Below, piece by piece: positions 17,004 to 26,393 of a stretch of DNA of 64,000 nucleotides; position 1 is the stretch's first letter, and each line of letters begins with the position of its first letter. Below the pieces are notes generated by a model. The model saw only the letters and a list, made by a program, of their open reading frames with translations, searched no databases and was not told the origin of the DNA. A program made the translations under genes and the position numbers. This DNA is from Alkaliphilus sp. B6464 (lineage in GTDB: Bacteria; Bacillota; Clostridia; Peptostreptococcales; Natronincolaceae): NCBI RefSeq assembly GCF_018141165.1, contig NZ_CP058557.1:3286001-3350000 (forward strand), given 5' to 3'.

Positions 17004-17867
17004 TCACTTCCCACAAACTGCTATCATATCTCTGATATAATTTGAATCAGTACCACAGCATCCTCCTAAAATATTGATCCCCATCTCATTTACTTTTTTC
17101 ATATGATTAGAAAACTCCGTTGAATTTATCTCGTGAGAATCAGAATCTTTTATAACCATGCCAGCATTAGGTTTGCAAATTAAAGGAAATGATACAAGCT
17201 TCGTAATCTCACTCATTATTTTAATTGAATCAAAGGAACCAAATGAGCAGTTAACCCCTATTGCATCCACATGGAGATTTTCTAAGGTATTAATGATTAA
17301 AGAAATATCTTCACCAGAGTATAATTTCATATCTTTTCCCAGAATAAAACTAGCGAAAATAGGAAGATTAGAATTATCTTTAGACGCTTTTATCGCTATA
17401 ATCAATTCATTTAAATTATACATTGTTTCTATAAATATTAAATCGCAACCATTTTCTGTGCCTAATTTTGCCTGCATAGCGAACATATCGTAAACCTCAT
17501 TAGAAGTAATATTTTTATCATCTATAGGTTTTCCAATTGGACCAATATCTAAAGCTATATATTTTTTATCCTCATCATTGATAGAAGAAACAGCATCTTG
17601 AGCTATATTTATTCCTCTTAAAATAGCTTCTTTAGGATTTATATTAGTACCCCATAGTCTAATAGGATTACAACCAAATGTATTGGTTAAAATAACATCA
17701 CTACCTGCTAAAAGATAGTCCCTATGCACTTTTTTAACTGATTCAGGATTAGAGAAGCTAAATGTTTCCATGTTTGCTAGTCTTTTATTATTTATTTTCA
17801 TAAGATTAGTTCCCATAGCCCCGTCTAAATAAATGTTTTGTTTTTTATCTAATAAATTTTTTATCAT
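17004..17867 (-). CDS. Homocysteine S-methyltransferase family protein
   Basis: A 287-residue (beta-alpha)8 barrel of the MetH N-terminal/BHMT type, transferring a methyl group to a thiol such as homocysteine. Zinc ligands are visible: Cys in GVNCSFG (about residue 206) and the paired Cys in GGCCGT near the C-terminus. The barrel starts with LDGAMGTNL and has the NTFGCN motif. No cobalamin- or folate-binding domain is attached, so it either works with separate corrinoid proteins or uses another donor such as S-methylmethionine. Monocistronic; ATG 17867. The donor cannot be told from the sequence. Confidence 0.88.
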   Translation of the reverse strand: MIKNLLDKKQNIYLDGAMGTNLMKINNKRLANMETFSFSNPESVKKVHRDYLLAGSDVILTNTFGCNPIRLWGTNINPKEAILRGINIAQDAVSSINDEDKKYIALDIGPIGKPIDDKNITSNEVYDMFAMQAKLGTENGCDLIFIETMYNLNELIIAIKASKDNSNLPIFASFILGKDMKLYSGEDISLIINTLENLHVDAIGVNCSFGSFDSIKIMSEITKLVSFPLICKPNAGMVIKDSDSHEINSTEFSNHMKKVNEMGINILGGCCGTDSNYIRDMIAVCGK

Positions 17868-17977
17868 TACATATTCAGCTCCTAAGAAAACAATTCTTTA
17901 AAGACAATATATGAATCTAATGAAAATCCAAGCCATTATTAAAGTTTGTGTAAGACTTTAAATATGGTAAAGTTGAA

Positions 17978-18304
17978 TTACTCAAATATTAGATCATAAT
18001 ACCTTGAAATCTTTCTTTCTATATCTTGCATACTAATATATCTAGCCTCTCTTATTGTCTCTTTTCCTTCAATAAATACAAGAATAGCAGGAATAGTAAA
18101 AATATCATAGGTTGCTGATACTTGCATCGATTTTTCTACATCAACTTGAATGCTCCTAATTTTAGGATATATTTTAAGAACTTCCTCTACCTTTGGTTTC
18201 ATAGCACTACATACACCGCAAGTCTTACTTCCAAAGTACACTAATACCATCTTATTGTTATTTATCAATTTCTTTACAACTTCATTTGAGTCTATTATAT
18301 TCAC
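17978..18304 (-). CDS. Thioredoxin family protein
   Basis: A 108-residue thioredoxin fold with active site CGVC (in GSKTCGVCSAMKP, about residues 29-32) and the cis-Pro loop IFTIPAILVF. It has no signal peptide, so it is cytoplasmic. It differs from the grd thioredoxin and lies by itself upstream of the homocysteine methyltransferase-type gene and downstream of the membrane Fe-S pair. The partner is unknown. Confidence 0.88.
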   Translation of the reverse strand: MNIIDSNEVVKKLINNNKMVLVYFGSKTCGVCSAMKPKVEEVLKIYPKIRSIQVDVEKSMQVSATYDIFTIPAILVFIEGKETIREARYISMQDIERKISRYYDLIFE

Positions 18305-18449
18305 AAAACATCAATCCTTCACTTAGTTGCATAGTTTAATCTTACTATTGTATTACTATATTAATATACTATCGATCATATATTTAAAATAAGTATAATA
18401 CTAAATATACAATAATTATACAAGTATTTATACCTATATTGCTAATTGA

Positions 18450-18492
18450 AAAACTGAAGCAGATTAGATAAAATAACCCACTTCAGTTTTTT
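18450..18492 (-). terminator. Terminator of the membrane Fe-S gene
   Basis: AAAACTGAAG / CTTCAGTTTTTT arms (18450-18459 with 18481-18492) followed by a T-run on either strand. It lies 22 bases beyond the stop of the NapH-like gene. Confidence 0.7.
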
Positions 18493-18513
18493 ATATTTTC
18501 ATTTATGTCTACT

Positions 18514-19107
18514 TTAATTTGTTGATTCACTTTTATATTTTAAAATAGAAATACCGTGAGTCATAGTTCCCATAGGACAATATACACACCATGCGCGAGG
18601 CTTATATAAAAGCATAGTTATTATACCTATTATTGTTGAAGTTAACATCATACTGTAGAACCCAAATGCGAATTGAGCTATCCATGGAGAAACAAAGCTT
18701 GTGTTTACCCAATTCCAAGGTAGCTTCCATGTCCAAAGTAAGGTTATAACTTGTTTCAATCCTCTAGCTCCAGCAAAAACCAGGTAAGTATTAAAAAGCA
18801 TATTTCCAAACATAGTCATAAAAAAAATTAAAAATCCGTATCTAAACCATTTTGATCTTAAAAACTTAGGAATCGGTTTATTTCTTGACAATTTATATTT
18901 AGTACCAAGAAGATATAATAACTGTCCTCGACCACAATATTGGTTACAATAGGTTTTGCCTCCACCAGTCAATGAAATAATTAATGGAATAGCAAAGCAT
19001 AGTATCCCCAACCAAGCAAAGAGTATGTTAAACAAACCAAGTACTAAATACAGGGATGACACAATATATAAATATTCATACCAGGCCTTCTTCTTCTTTT
19101 TAGTCAT
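18514..19107 (-). CDS. Membrane 4Fe-4S protein (NapH/NosR-like)
   Basis: A 197-residue inner-membrane protein with about four to five hydrophobic segments (near 12-45, 90-115, 140-170). Two cysteine clusters, CNQYCGRG (about residue 53) and CVYCPMG (about 175), resemble the polytopic NapH/YccM/RdxA core. Such proteins relay electrons across the membrane or to periplasmic partners. It overlaps the 3' end of the upstream ferredoxin gene by 8 bases, so they are cotranscribed and probably form a complex. No reductase partner is next to it. Confidence 0.8.
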   Translation of the reverse strand: MTKKKKKAWYEYLYIVSSLYLVLGLFNILFAWLGILCFAIPLIISLTGGGKTYCNQYCGRGQLLYLLGTKYKLSRNKPIPKFLRSKWFRYGFLIFFMTMFGNMLFNTYLVFAGARGLKQVITLLWTWKLPWNWVNTSFVSPWIAQFAFGFYSMMLTSTIIGIITMLLYKPRAWCVYCPMGTMTHGISILKYKSESTN

Positions 19108-19336
19108 ACTTTTTCACCTCTTCCTTACTAATAATTTCTATTACAGAAGCGGGACACTCTTTTATACATTTGGAACATCCGACGCATTTAGATTGATCAA
19201 CTTCTGCAAATACCCCAGCAATAATTTTTATTGCTTCTATTGGACATACATTTACACAAGTTCCACAAGCAACACAATCATCTTTTATAACTTGGGCTTT
19301 TCTTTTTACTACCTTTTTTGTAGCTTCTAAACTCAT
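19100..19336 (-). CDS. 2[4Fe-4S] ferredoxin
   Basis: A 78-residue protein with two Cys clusters, CVACGTCVNVCP and CVGCSKCIKECP, binding two [4Fe-4S] clusters. A basic N-terminal stretch (TKKVVKRKAQ) precedes them. ATG 19336 is chosen because GGAGG lies 11 bases upstream; a longer frame to 19405 has no RBS. It overlaps the downstream membrane Fe-S gene, for which it is the likely electron partner. Confidence 0.88.
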   Translation of the reverse strand: MSLEATKKVVKRKAQVIKDDCVACGTCVNVCPIEAIKIIAGVFAEVDQSKCVGCSKCIKECPASVIEIISKEEVKKYD

Positions 19337-19528
19337 AACTATACTAACCTCCAATAAAGTGAATTTTATAATGCCACAGCATTTTTGTGTTTTATGATAA
19401 AACACTATACTATATCATTATATCATAATATTACGATGTTTCAATATATAAATTACTACTACCCCTACAAATTTCATAAAGAAGTACTAAACAGCCTTAA
19501 ATTACTATTAAACCTTTTATATAAATAT

Positions 19529-19578
19529 AAAATAAGCAACTAATGAAAGGGGGTTTCTCACTAGCTGCTTATTTTTTA
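19529..19578 (-). terminator. Terminator of the stalk-domain gene
   Basis: AAAATAAGCAACTA / TAGCTGCTTATTTTTT arms flank an AAAGGGGGTTTCTC loop. It lies 52 bases past the stop of the 19630-20682 gene and may be bidirectional. Confidence 0.65.
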
Positions 19579-19629
19579 TTCTTATAATTTTAACTTACCA
19601 GTAATAGTATCCTGTAATTAATTAACAGA

Positions 19630-20682
19630 TTACTCCATTACTTCTGCATTATCTATTACAATTTGTCCCTCAAACACATATGCATTATTCATACGTACTA
19701 CTTCCTTGAAAAAACTTAGAGGGACGAAGGTTGTTCCTTCCACTAATTCTGGAGCAGTTCCTAATTCAATAGGAGCAGTTCTCATATAAATATAGTTATC
19801 CTCGCCTACTTTTAAAGAAATTCCTTTGCCAAGCATAATGCTTTGCGACTCGTTATCCCAGTTTACATCAAATTCTAAAGCTTCAGCAATTCCACGAAGT
19901 GGAACCATAACAGTACCATCTTCATTAGTATAAGCTGCTGGAGCGTCTATTTTCTCGTCATTAACAACGATATCCATAGTGGAAACATCACCTATTACTG
20001 TACCTGTTTCCTCTTCTGGTAACTCAAGACTAGGATGCACTGGCTGTTCAAACAATACAACTATTTTAATTGGATTAGTTTGTGCAGGAATGCTTTTTGT
20101 AGAAACATCGTAAGTCACTACAAGTTTTCTATTTTCAAGGTCGCCTTCAAAAGGTTCACCATCTTCTAAAATAATCTCTGTATCGTCAGAAATATTTAGT
20201 TTTAATAAATTATCAGCACTAATTAAATCTTTATTAAATACATCAACTTTAATATTTTGATCTTTGTTTTCAACAGCTACAACTTCAGCGTTGTATTGTG
20301 CTGGGTAAATCATAATCATTGGTGCATTAGCTTTATAAAAGCCAGTTATTGTAGATCCTACAGCAATTTCAGCATCATCTACAATATAAGTATCCTTAGA
20401 TATTACTATATTTGCTAACGATCCTTGTTCACCTTCTACCAATACAAATTTTGATCCTTCTACACCTTCAAAGTCTCTTATTTCTTTAACTACTCCACTA
20501 AAAGAATTAAAATAAGATTCTTCTCCTTCATTTAGTTTCTCTCTTATTGGCATGATTTCTTTAATTTTCCCAGAATCATTTATAGCTTTTAAATCTCCTG
20601 TGTTATTTGCAAAAACTGTAAATCCAGAAATAGATACAATTGTTAGGGATAAAAATCCTGCAAGTGCCTTTTTATATTTCAT
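19630..20682 (-). CDS. Secreted copper-amine-oxidase-N-terminal (stalk) domain protein
   Basis: A 350-residue exported protein. ATG 20682 (MKYKKALAGFLSLTIVSISG) is chosen for the GGAGAG RBS 7 bases before it and because it gives a clean signal peptide (cleavage likely after VFA-N). The C-terminal 110 residues are a copper amine oxidase N-like domain (VNDEKIDAPAAYTNEDGTVM, VPLRGIAEALEFDVNWD, FVPLSFF), common in Clostridia surface proteins and not itself catalytic. The middle is beta-rich without a known domain. It is probably wall- or surface-associated; function unknown. Confidence 0.85.
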   Translation of the reverse strand: MKYKKALAGFLSLTIVSISGFTVFANNTGDLKAINDSGKIKEIMPIREKLNEGEESYFNSFSGVVKEIRDFEGVEGSKFVLVEGEQGSLANIVISKDTYIVDDAEIAVGSTITGFYKANAPMIMIYPAQYNAEVVAVENKDQNIKVDVFNKDLISADNLLKLNISDDTEIILEDGEPFEGDLENRKLVVTYDVSTKSIPAQTNPIKIVVLFEQPVHPSLELPEEETGTVIGDVSTMDIVVNDEKIDAPAAYTNEDGTVMVPLRGIAEALEFDVNWDNESQSIMLGKGISLKVGEDNYIYMRTAPIELGTAPELVEGTTFVPLSFFKEVVRMNNAYVFEGQIVIDNAEVME

Positions 20683-20788
20683 AATATTTCTCTCCTTTTC
20701 AAGTTTGTTTGTGTTACATTTTATTAGACGCAAAAAAAATAAATAGGTTCCAATAAATTATTAAATTTTTGCTAACATGTTATATACT

Positions 20789-21661
20789 TTAATAGTCTCC
20801 AGTAATTTCATTTAAAAAATTGGTTGCTACAGCGGATAAAGTAACATTCTCAAGAGTTATTATTGCAATCTTTGTATATAATGACTGATTATCTATAATT
20901 TTATATTTTAAATTATTAGCAAGTACAAGATTTTTAGAGGATATTGGGACAATAGCAATACCAAGTCCAGAATTTGCCCATAAAAGAGAAGTCCTGGAAT
21001 CATCATTTATACAGAAAATATAAGGATTAATTTCTAGCTTCTGAAATGCTGAAGTTATTATATTTTCAAATCTACGATAAATAATAAGAGGTTTTCCATC
21101 AAGCTCCTCTATCGATATCCTATCTCCTAACTTATCTAGATCATAATCATTGCTATATGCAGCTATCATTGGTTCACTTTTTAAATAGATAGTTTCAAGA
21201 CCTGTTGTTTCAAATGGTGTTCTTACCACTCCAATTTCAATCACTCGTGAAAACAATAGGTCTATAATTTTAGGTGTGATGCCTTCATAGAGTTCATATT
21301 TAATTTTATTATACTTTTTATAGAATTTTAAAAGATTATTTTCTAATAAATCAGCGGATATAGCAGATATAGATCCAAGCTTTAATGTTCCTTTAAACCC
21401 GCTTTCACTATCTTCTAACTCTTTTTTTATCGAATGCTTCAATTCAAGCATAATCTTTGCTTTAGTAAAAAGAATTTCGCCTGCATCAGTAAGAGCTATT
21501 TTTCTTGGTCCTCGATGAAATAATTTGGCATTTAACTCTTCTTCAAGTTGTTTTATTTGCTTACTAAGGGCAGGTTGTGCAATATGTAGTTTTTTTGATG
21601 CAGCTGTAATATTTCCTTCGTTTACTACAGTAACAAAGTATAGAAGTTGCTTTATATCCAT
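20789..21661 (-). CDS. LysR-family transcriptional regulator
   Basis: A 290-residue regulator with an N-terminal winged helix (residues 1-60: MDIKQLLYFVTVVNEGNITA, ASKKLHIAQPALSKQIKQLE) and a C-terminal periplasmic-binding-like effector domain. It is divergent from the MATE gene, with starts 112 bases apart, so it probably regulates that gene, itself or both. The effector is unknown. Start ATG 21661 after GGGAG. Confidence 0.93.
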   Translation of the reverse strand: MDIKQLLYFVTVVNEGNITAASKKLHIAQPALSKQIKQLEEELNAKLFHRGPRKIALTDAGEILFTKAKIMLELKHSIKKELEDSESGFKGTLKLGSISAISADLLENNLLKFYKKYNKIKYELYEGITPKIIDLLFSRVIEIGVVRTPFETTGLETIYLKSEPMIAAYSNDYDLDKLGDRISIEELDGKPLIIYRRFENIITSAFQKLEINPYIFCINDDSRTSLLWANSGLGIAIVPISSKNLVLANNLKYKIIDNQSLYTKIAIITLENVTLSAVATNFLNEITGDY

Positions 21662-21773
21662 AGATTACTCTCCCTATATAAAAAAGTATATACATTCTAT
21701 AATATATTAATATTTTCATTATATATTTATTCATGCTAGACTACAATAGATTAGAGCTTAAGGAGTGATACTT

Positions 21774-23108
21774 ATGGTAATTGATATGACCAAGGAAAAT
21801 CCAACTAAAGCTATATTAACATTTGCATTTCCTATTTTAGTTGGAAATTTATTTCAGCAATTATATAATATTGTAGATTCTGTCGTAGTTGGAAGATTTA
21901 TAGGAAAAAATGCACTAGCTGCAGTAGGCTCATCATTTATGTTAATGAACTTTTTTTCTTACATAATAATCGGCTTATGTTTAGGTGCTTCAGTTGTTTA
22001 TTCGCATTTTTTTGGGGAAAAAAATTATTCAAGTCTTAAAAAAACAATATTTATATCATTTTCTACAATAAGTATTTTTACAGCTATACTTTCAATTTTA
22101 CTAGTAGCAAGTACAAAACATATGCTGTTACTTATAAAAACACCTCAGAGTATACTTGAAAGTTCCAAAAGCTATTTGCAGATTATTTTCGGAGGACTTA
22201 TATTTATTTTTCTTTTTAATGCCTGTTCAGCCTTACTAAGATCTATAGGTGATTCAAGAACTCCCTTATACTTTTTAATATTAGCAGCTATAATTAATAT
22301 TGTATTAGATTTAGTCTTTGTTATAGTTTTTGATATGGGTGTGGTAGGAGTCGCTCTTGCTACAATAATTGCCCAAGCCGTTTCTTCAATTTTATGTTTA
22401 ATCTATGCATTTATGAAGATACCCATTATTAGAATATCTCGTGAAGATATGGTTTTTGATAAAAATATAGCACTAATGGTAGGTAGATACGGTTTTCTTA
22501 CATCAATTCAACAATCTATAATGACATTTGGAATGGTGTGTGTTCAAGGTCTTGTAAATACATTTGGACCTGATACTATTGCGGCGTTTACTGCAGCAGG
22601 TAAAATAGATTCTATAGCATATTTACCTGTTCAAGACTTCGGAAATGCATTTTCCACTTATATTGCACAAAATAAGGGAGCGAAAAATGCATCTAGAATA
22701 ATTGAAGGGGTAAAATCTGCTTCTCGCACAATAATAATATTTTGTTTAATATTATCTGTAATAATTTTTGTAAGTTCTAGTAATCTAATGAGAATATTTG
22801 TTAATGCAAATGAAGTAAATGTAATTAATTTAGGAGTAGAATATTTATCTGTAATATCTATGTTCTATGTATTAATAGGATTCCTGTTTATGTTTTATGG
22901 ATTTTTTAGGGGGATCGGAGCATTAAGAGTATCTCTAATACTTACAGTAATTTCTTTAGGCACTAGGGTAATTATGGCCTACACACTTTCGAGCATGCCA
23001 CAGATAGCTCAACGAGGAATATGGTGGTCTGTTCCTATAGGCTGGGCCCTTGCAGATACTATCGGCTTCATAACATATAGGAAAATGAAAAAAAATGAAT
23101 TACTCTAA
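21774..23108 (+). CDS. MATE family multidrug/cation efflux transporter
   Basis: A 444-residue inner-membrane protein with twelve predicted helices in two similar halves. The N-terminal MTKENPTKAILTFAFPILVG and LFQQLYNIVDSVVVGRFIG are typical of the MATE (NorM/DinF-like) family. ATG 21774 is preferred: AAGGAG lies 8 bases upstream, and the in-frame GTG 21765 overlaps it. It exchanges Na+ or H+ for drugs or metabolites; the substrate is not predictable. It has its own terminator and is divergent from lysR. Confidence 0.92.
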   Translation: MVIDMTKENPTKAILTFAFPILVGNLFQQLYNIVDSVVVGRFIGKNALAAVGSSFMLMNFFSYIIIGLCLGASVVYSHFFGEKNYSSLKKTIFISFSTISIFTAILSILLVASTKHMLLLIKTPQSILESSKSYLQIIFGGLIFIFLFNACSALLRSIGDSRTPLYFLILAAIINIVLDLVFVIVFDMGVVGVALATIIAQAVSSILCLIYAFMKIPIIRISREDMVFDKNIALMVGRYGFLTSIQQSIMTFGMVCVQGLVNTFGPDTIAAFTAAGKIDSIAYLPVQDFGNAFSTYIAQNKGAKNASRIIEGVKSASRTIIIFCLILSVIIFVSSSNLMRIFVNANEVNVINLGVEYLSVISMFYVLIGFLFMFYGFFRGIGALRVSLILTVISLGTRVIMAYTLSSMPQIAQRGIWWSVPIGWALADTIGFITYRKMKKNELL

Positions 23109-23112
23109 TAAA

Positions 23113-23161
23113 TAAAAGGTAAAGCATATGAAATTTAACTTCATTGCTTTACCTTTTTTAC
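23113..23161 (+). terminator. Terminator of the MATE gene
   Basis: AAAAGGTAAAGCA...TGCTTTACCTTTTTTA: a long stem followed by a T-run 5 bases after the MATE stop. Confidence 0.85.
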
Positions 23162-23296
23162 ATATTTAAACCTTTAGAATGTAACCATTACATAAGTAAA
23201 TGAATAACATGTTACCAGTTAGTTAAATAAAAATCTGACCCTATACTATTAGTATGCAAAATATTATTTTTTGTTTTGCTAAAAAGGAGTGGTACT

Positions 23297-23914
23297 ATGA
23301 CAGAATCTATATTATTAGTACTGGCATTGTCCTTAGATGCATTCGTAGCCAGTATAGCTTATGGAACAAATAAAATAAAAATACCATTTATATCAGTAGC
23401 TATTATTAATATAGCTTGTTCATCCGTACTTGCATTTTCTATATTTTTAGGATCTATAGTAAAAAAAATAATACCAGTAAACATAACATCAGTCTTTAGC
23501 TTTTTAATATTACTGTTTTTAGGTGTATTTTATTTATTCCAAAGTTTAATTAAAGCTTATATTGCAAAGCCTTCGAATCAGAATAAAGAAGTACAACTAA
23601 AGATGTCTGATTTAATAATTAATATATATATTGATGGAACTAGTGCCGATTTTGATAATTCTAAATACCTTAATCCTAAAGAGGCTATTTATCTTGCTAT
23701 AGCTCTTTCTTTGGATTCACTAGCTGCCGGATTCGGTAGTAGCTTAGGAAACATTAATTATATTCAGGTAATACTTTTTTCTTTATTTTGGGGTATGATA
23801 GCTATCTGGCTAGGCGTATTTATAGGTAAAAAATTTGCCGAAAAGCTCGACATTAATATATCTTGGCTGTCTGGAGTACTTTTAATCATTTTAGCAATAA
23901 AAAATCTAATATAA
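23297..23914 (+). CDS. ytaF: Sporulation membrane protein YtaF (MntP-like)
   Basis: A 205-residue polytopic protein with about six helices. Two internal repeats, LALSLDAFVASIAYG and IALSLDSLAAGFGS, are the hallmark of the YtaF/MntP family. MntP exports manganese; YtaF members are sporulation-associated in Firmicutes. ATG 23297 follows AAGGAGTGGTACT. It converges with the ABC operon on the other strand, 6 bases away. The exact transported ion is unknown. Confidence 0.9.
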   Translation: MTESILLVLALSLDAFVASIAYGTNKIKIPFISVAIINIACSSVLAFSIFLGSIVKKIIPVNITSVFSFLILLFLGVFYLFQSLIKAYIAKPSNQNKEVQLKMSDLIINIYIDGTSADFDNSKYLNPKEAIYLAIALSLDSLAAGFGSSLGNINYIQVILFSLFWGMIAIWLGVFIGKKFAEKLDINISWLSGVLLIILAIKNLI

Positions 23915-23920
23915 AAAATA

Positions 23921-24619
23921 TTAATTTTTTATTTTTATCATTTCTTTAACTTCATTTAAAAAGGATTCTTTATCTTCAATAGAATAGGTCTTTGCTGAAG
24001 AAAAATACGGATTTGTAAAAGTATCTAATCTCCTTGTAGGCTTGTTAGAAAAAATATGGATATAATTACCTAGTTGTATAGCCTCTTCTAAACTATGTGT
24101 AACAAGCAGTACAGTTAATTCTTTTTCCTTTTGAACTCGAAGAAACAAATTTATTGTTTCTTCTTTTGTTTGGATATCTAAAGATTTAAATGGCTCATCC
24201 ATTAATAGTAAAGAAGCAGGATAAAGAAAAGCTCTTAGAAGATTAACCCGTTGACGAAGTCCACCACTAAGTTGACTGGGACGATATTTCAAATACTCAG
24301 AAAGTCCTAAGGCTTTTCCATAATCCAGCAATCGCTCCTTTTCTACTTTTCCACTTGATGCATACAGAATATTTTTTTCAACGTTCCTCCATTCTAGAAG
24401 GCGTTCTTCTTGAAAAACATATGCTATTTTATGCTGGGTTATACCATTTATATAACCTTCAAAATCCTTATCTAAGCCTGCAATAATCTGGAGTAAAGTG
24501 CTTTTTCCACAACCAGAAGGACCTAGAATTACATTAATTTGTTTAGGATATATAGTTAAGCTAATTTTATCTAAAATAAGGGTTTCCCCAAACCTCTTTT
24601 CAATATTTAAGATTTCCAT
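23921..24619 (-). CDS. ABC transporter ATPase (TauB/SsuB-like)
   Basis: A 232-residue nucleotide-binding subunit with Walker A GPSGCGKST (about residue 34-42), Q-loop FQEERLLEW, signature LSGGLRQR, Walker B LLMDEPFKSLD and H-loop THS. The QEERLLEW form is typical of nitrate/taurine/sulfonate-type ATPases. It overlaps the permease by 20 bases and is the last gene of the transporter. The substrate cannot be read directly; context with the hydrogenase regulator suggests a link to metal or cofactor supply. Confidence 0.92.
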   Translation of the reverse strand: MEILNIEKRFGETLILDKISLTIYPKQINVILGPSGCGKSTLLQIIAGLDKDFEGYINGITQHKIAYVFQEERLLEWRNVEKNILYASSGKVEKERLLDYGKALGLSEYLKYRPSQLSGGLRQRVNLLRAFLYPASLLLMDEPFKSLDIQTKEETINLFLRVQKEKELTVLLVTHSLEEAIQLGNYIHIFSNKPTRRLDTFTNPYFSSAKTYSIEDKESFLNEVKEMIKIKN

Positions 24620-25358
24620 TTTTATCGCCGCCCAATCGCTTCATGATTTTTTCTAGTATTATATTTATAATCACCATAATTATTAGCCAAGCTAAAACTC
24701 CTGAAGTGTTTAGATAGTTCTTTTCTTTATAAATCGCACCTCCAATAGATAATTTAGGGTGACTTAGCACTTCGCCTGCTACCACGGACTTAAATACCAG
24801 ACCAAAGGCGGTTGAAAGGCTATTCCCTAATCCCCTAAAAATAATTGGCAAATACAAATCTTTTATTTGATAAACTGCCGATACATTGTAGATCTTTGTC
24901 ATGTGTAAAAGTTTTACATCAATGTATAAAAGAGAATTAATAACTCCCTCATACAAAAGTGGAAATACCATTAAAAATCCAACTATAGCTGGAGCTTTTT
25001 CACTACTTGACCATATTAGTATTAATAGTATAATAGCAACCACTGGTACGACTTTTAAAAAATAAAGTATAGGTGTTAGTAAATTTCTAACTACAGGTAG
25101 CAAATAAGCTATAATTCCAGCTAAAAGAGCACAGGCTAAAGCAATTATAAAGCTAGCTATGACTCGCCTTAATGTATGAAAAATTACAATATAGGCAGGT
25201 TTAGATTTTAATATCTCCAAAAGAGAGTACATTACCTCTTCTGGAGATGGTATAAGCACACTTTGATTTACTACCTTAGATAACCATGACCAAACCAACA
25301 GAAAGCTTATGCCATATATTACGAATACAATATTATTTCGTAAAGAAGATACCTTCAT
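24600..25358 (-). CDS. ABC transporter permease (TauC/SsuC-like)
   Basis: A 252-residue membrane protein with about six helices and the BPD_transp_1 EAA loop (INSLLYIDVKLLHMTKIYN). The upstream region resembles the N-terminus of SsuC/TauC (LVWSWLSKVVNQSVLIPSPEEV). It overlaps the binding-protein gene by 26 bases and the ATPase by 20, so all three are one operon. Confidence 0.9.
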   Translation of the reverse strand: MKVSSLRNNIVFVIYGISFLLVWSWLSKVVNQSVLIPSPEEVMYSLLEILKSKPAYIVIFHTLRRVIASFIIALACALLAGIIAYLLPVVRNLLTPILYFLKVVPVVAIILLILIWSSSEKAPAIVGFLMVFPLLYEGVINSLLYIDVKLLHMTKIYNVSAVYQIKDLYLPIIFRGLGNSLSTAFGLVFKSVVAGEVLSHPKLSIGGAIYKEKNYLNTSGVLAWLIIMVIINIILEKIMKRLGGDKNGNLKY

Positions 25359-26358
25359 TAGGAAGTTTACCCCCTATTGTTTTAGGTTCAAATTCAAACA
25401 AAACATTAACATACTTCATATATACATCCTTCATTTGATTACCTGAAATGAAGTTTAAATTCATTCTTTTTATTGAGTCTTTATTTAAGATATCCGTAGG
25501 TATTGTAATACCTACTTCTATTCCATACTTCTCTAATTCTTGCGGATAGTCTATTGCCCACTTAACTGAGTTATTATACTCATCTAAAAATGAATTCACA
25601 AATTCAGGATGATTATTTAATAGTTCCTTTTTTACTATAAGTACTGTTTGAGGAAATCCAAGATCAGATTTTGTGACTTTGGCAAATAGTTCATTAAGGC
25701 TAAATTGAATTTTTGCAGTCGGATCCTTTGATAAAATAGTACTAATCATAGGTTCTGGAGCTAATATAATCTCTGCCTTTTTTGAAAGAAATGCAGGTGC
25801 TAGTTCCGTTGCACCACCCATATAATTTATTGTAATATCCTCCAACGGATCTATACTATTTGACTTTAGTACATATTGGAAAACAATATCTGGTGTTAGG
25901 CCTTTCCCTATAGTTGTAATTTCTCTTCCTTTAAGATCCTCTAAAGAATGGATGGTTTCCCTGGATACAACGTATAAATTCCCAAATCCACTCAAAGCAC
26001 CTATCAAATAGCTTTCTCCCTGATTATAAACTATGGAAGCTAAGTTAGAAGGAACTATAGCAATATCTAATTCCTTATTCATAACCTTAGAAACAATTAA
26101 ATCTGACCCTTTAATTAGGTCATAATCGACAGTGATATTTTCTTTAAATAGAGGTGTTTCTTTTGCAAGTTTTGCAATGCTTAGAGCAGGAATGCCATCA
26201 ACAAAACCAATACTAACTTCAATAGAATCTGGTGCAATTTCTGTTTCTTCATTGTTTGTAGTTTGTTTTCCTGTTTTATCGTTAGGGGTACAGCCTGTTA
26301 AGAACATAGATAGAAACAAAATACATGCCAATAAATAAAATGGAAACTTCTTTTTCAC
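25333..26358 (-). CDS. ABC transporter substrate-binding lipoprotein (NMT1/TauA-like)
   Basis: A 341-residue lipoprotein with lipobox LTGC at about residues 20-23. I place the start at GTG 26356-26358 because AGGGAG is 8 bases upstream; the in-frame GTG 26367 directly abuts it. The mature part is a periplasmic-binding-type-2 fold of the NMT1/THI5/TauA group (PSNLASIVY, LEDLKGREITTIGKGL, APEPMISTIL). Ligands of this group include taurine, sulfonates, nitrate, pyrimidine precursors and others. It lies 35 bases after the TM1266-type gene, downstream of it. Confidence 0.88.
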   Translation of the reverse strand: MKKKFPFYLLACILFLSMFLTGCTPNDKTGKQTTNNEETEIAPDSIEVSIGFVDGIPALSIAKLAKETPLFKENITVDYDLIKGSDLIVSKVMNKELDIAIVPSNLASIVYNQGESYLIGALSGFGNLYVVSRETIHSLEDLKGREITTIGKGLTPDIVFQYVLKSNSIDPLEDITINYMGGATELAPAFLSKKAEIILAPEPMISTILSKDPTAKIQFSLNELFAKVTKSDLGFPQTVLIVKKELLNNHPEFVNSFLDEYNNSVKWAIDYPQELEKYGIEVGITIPTDILNKDSIKRMNLNFISGNQMKDVYMKYVNVLFEFEPKTIGGKLPNEGIFFTK

Positions 26359-26393
26359 AATAATCACTCCCTATAATAATATTCGGCATTTTA

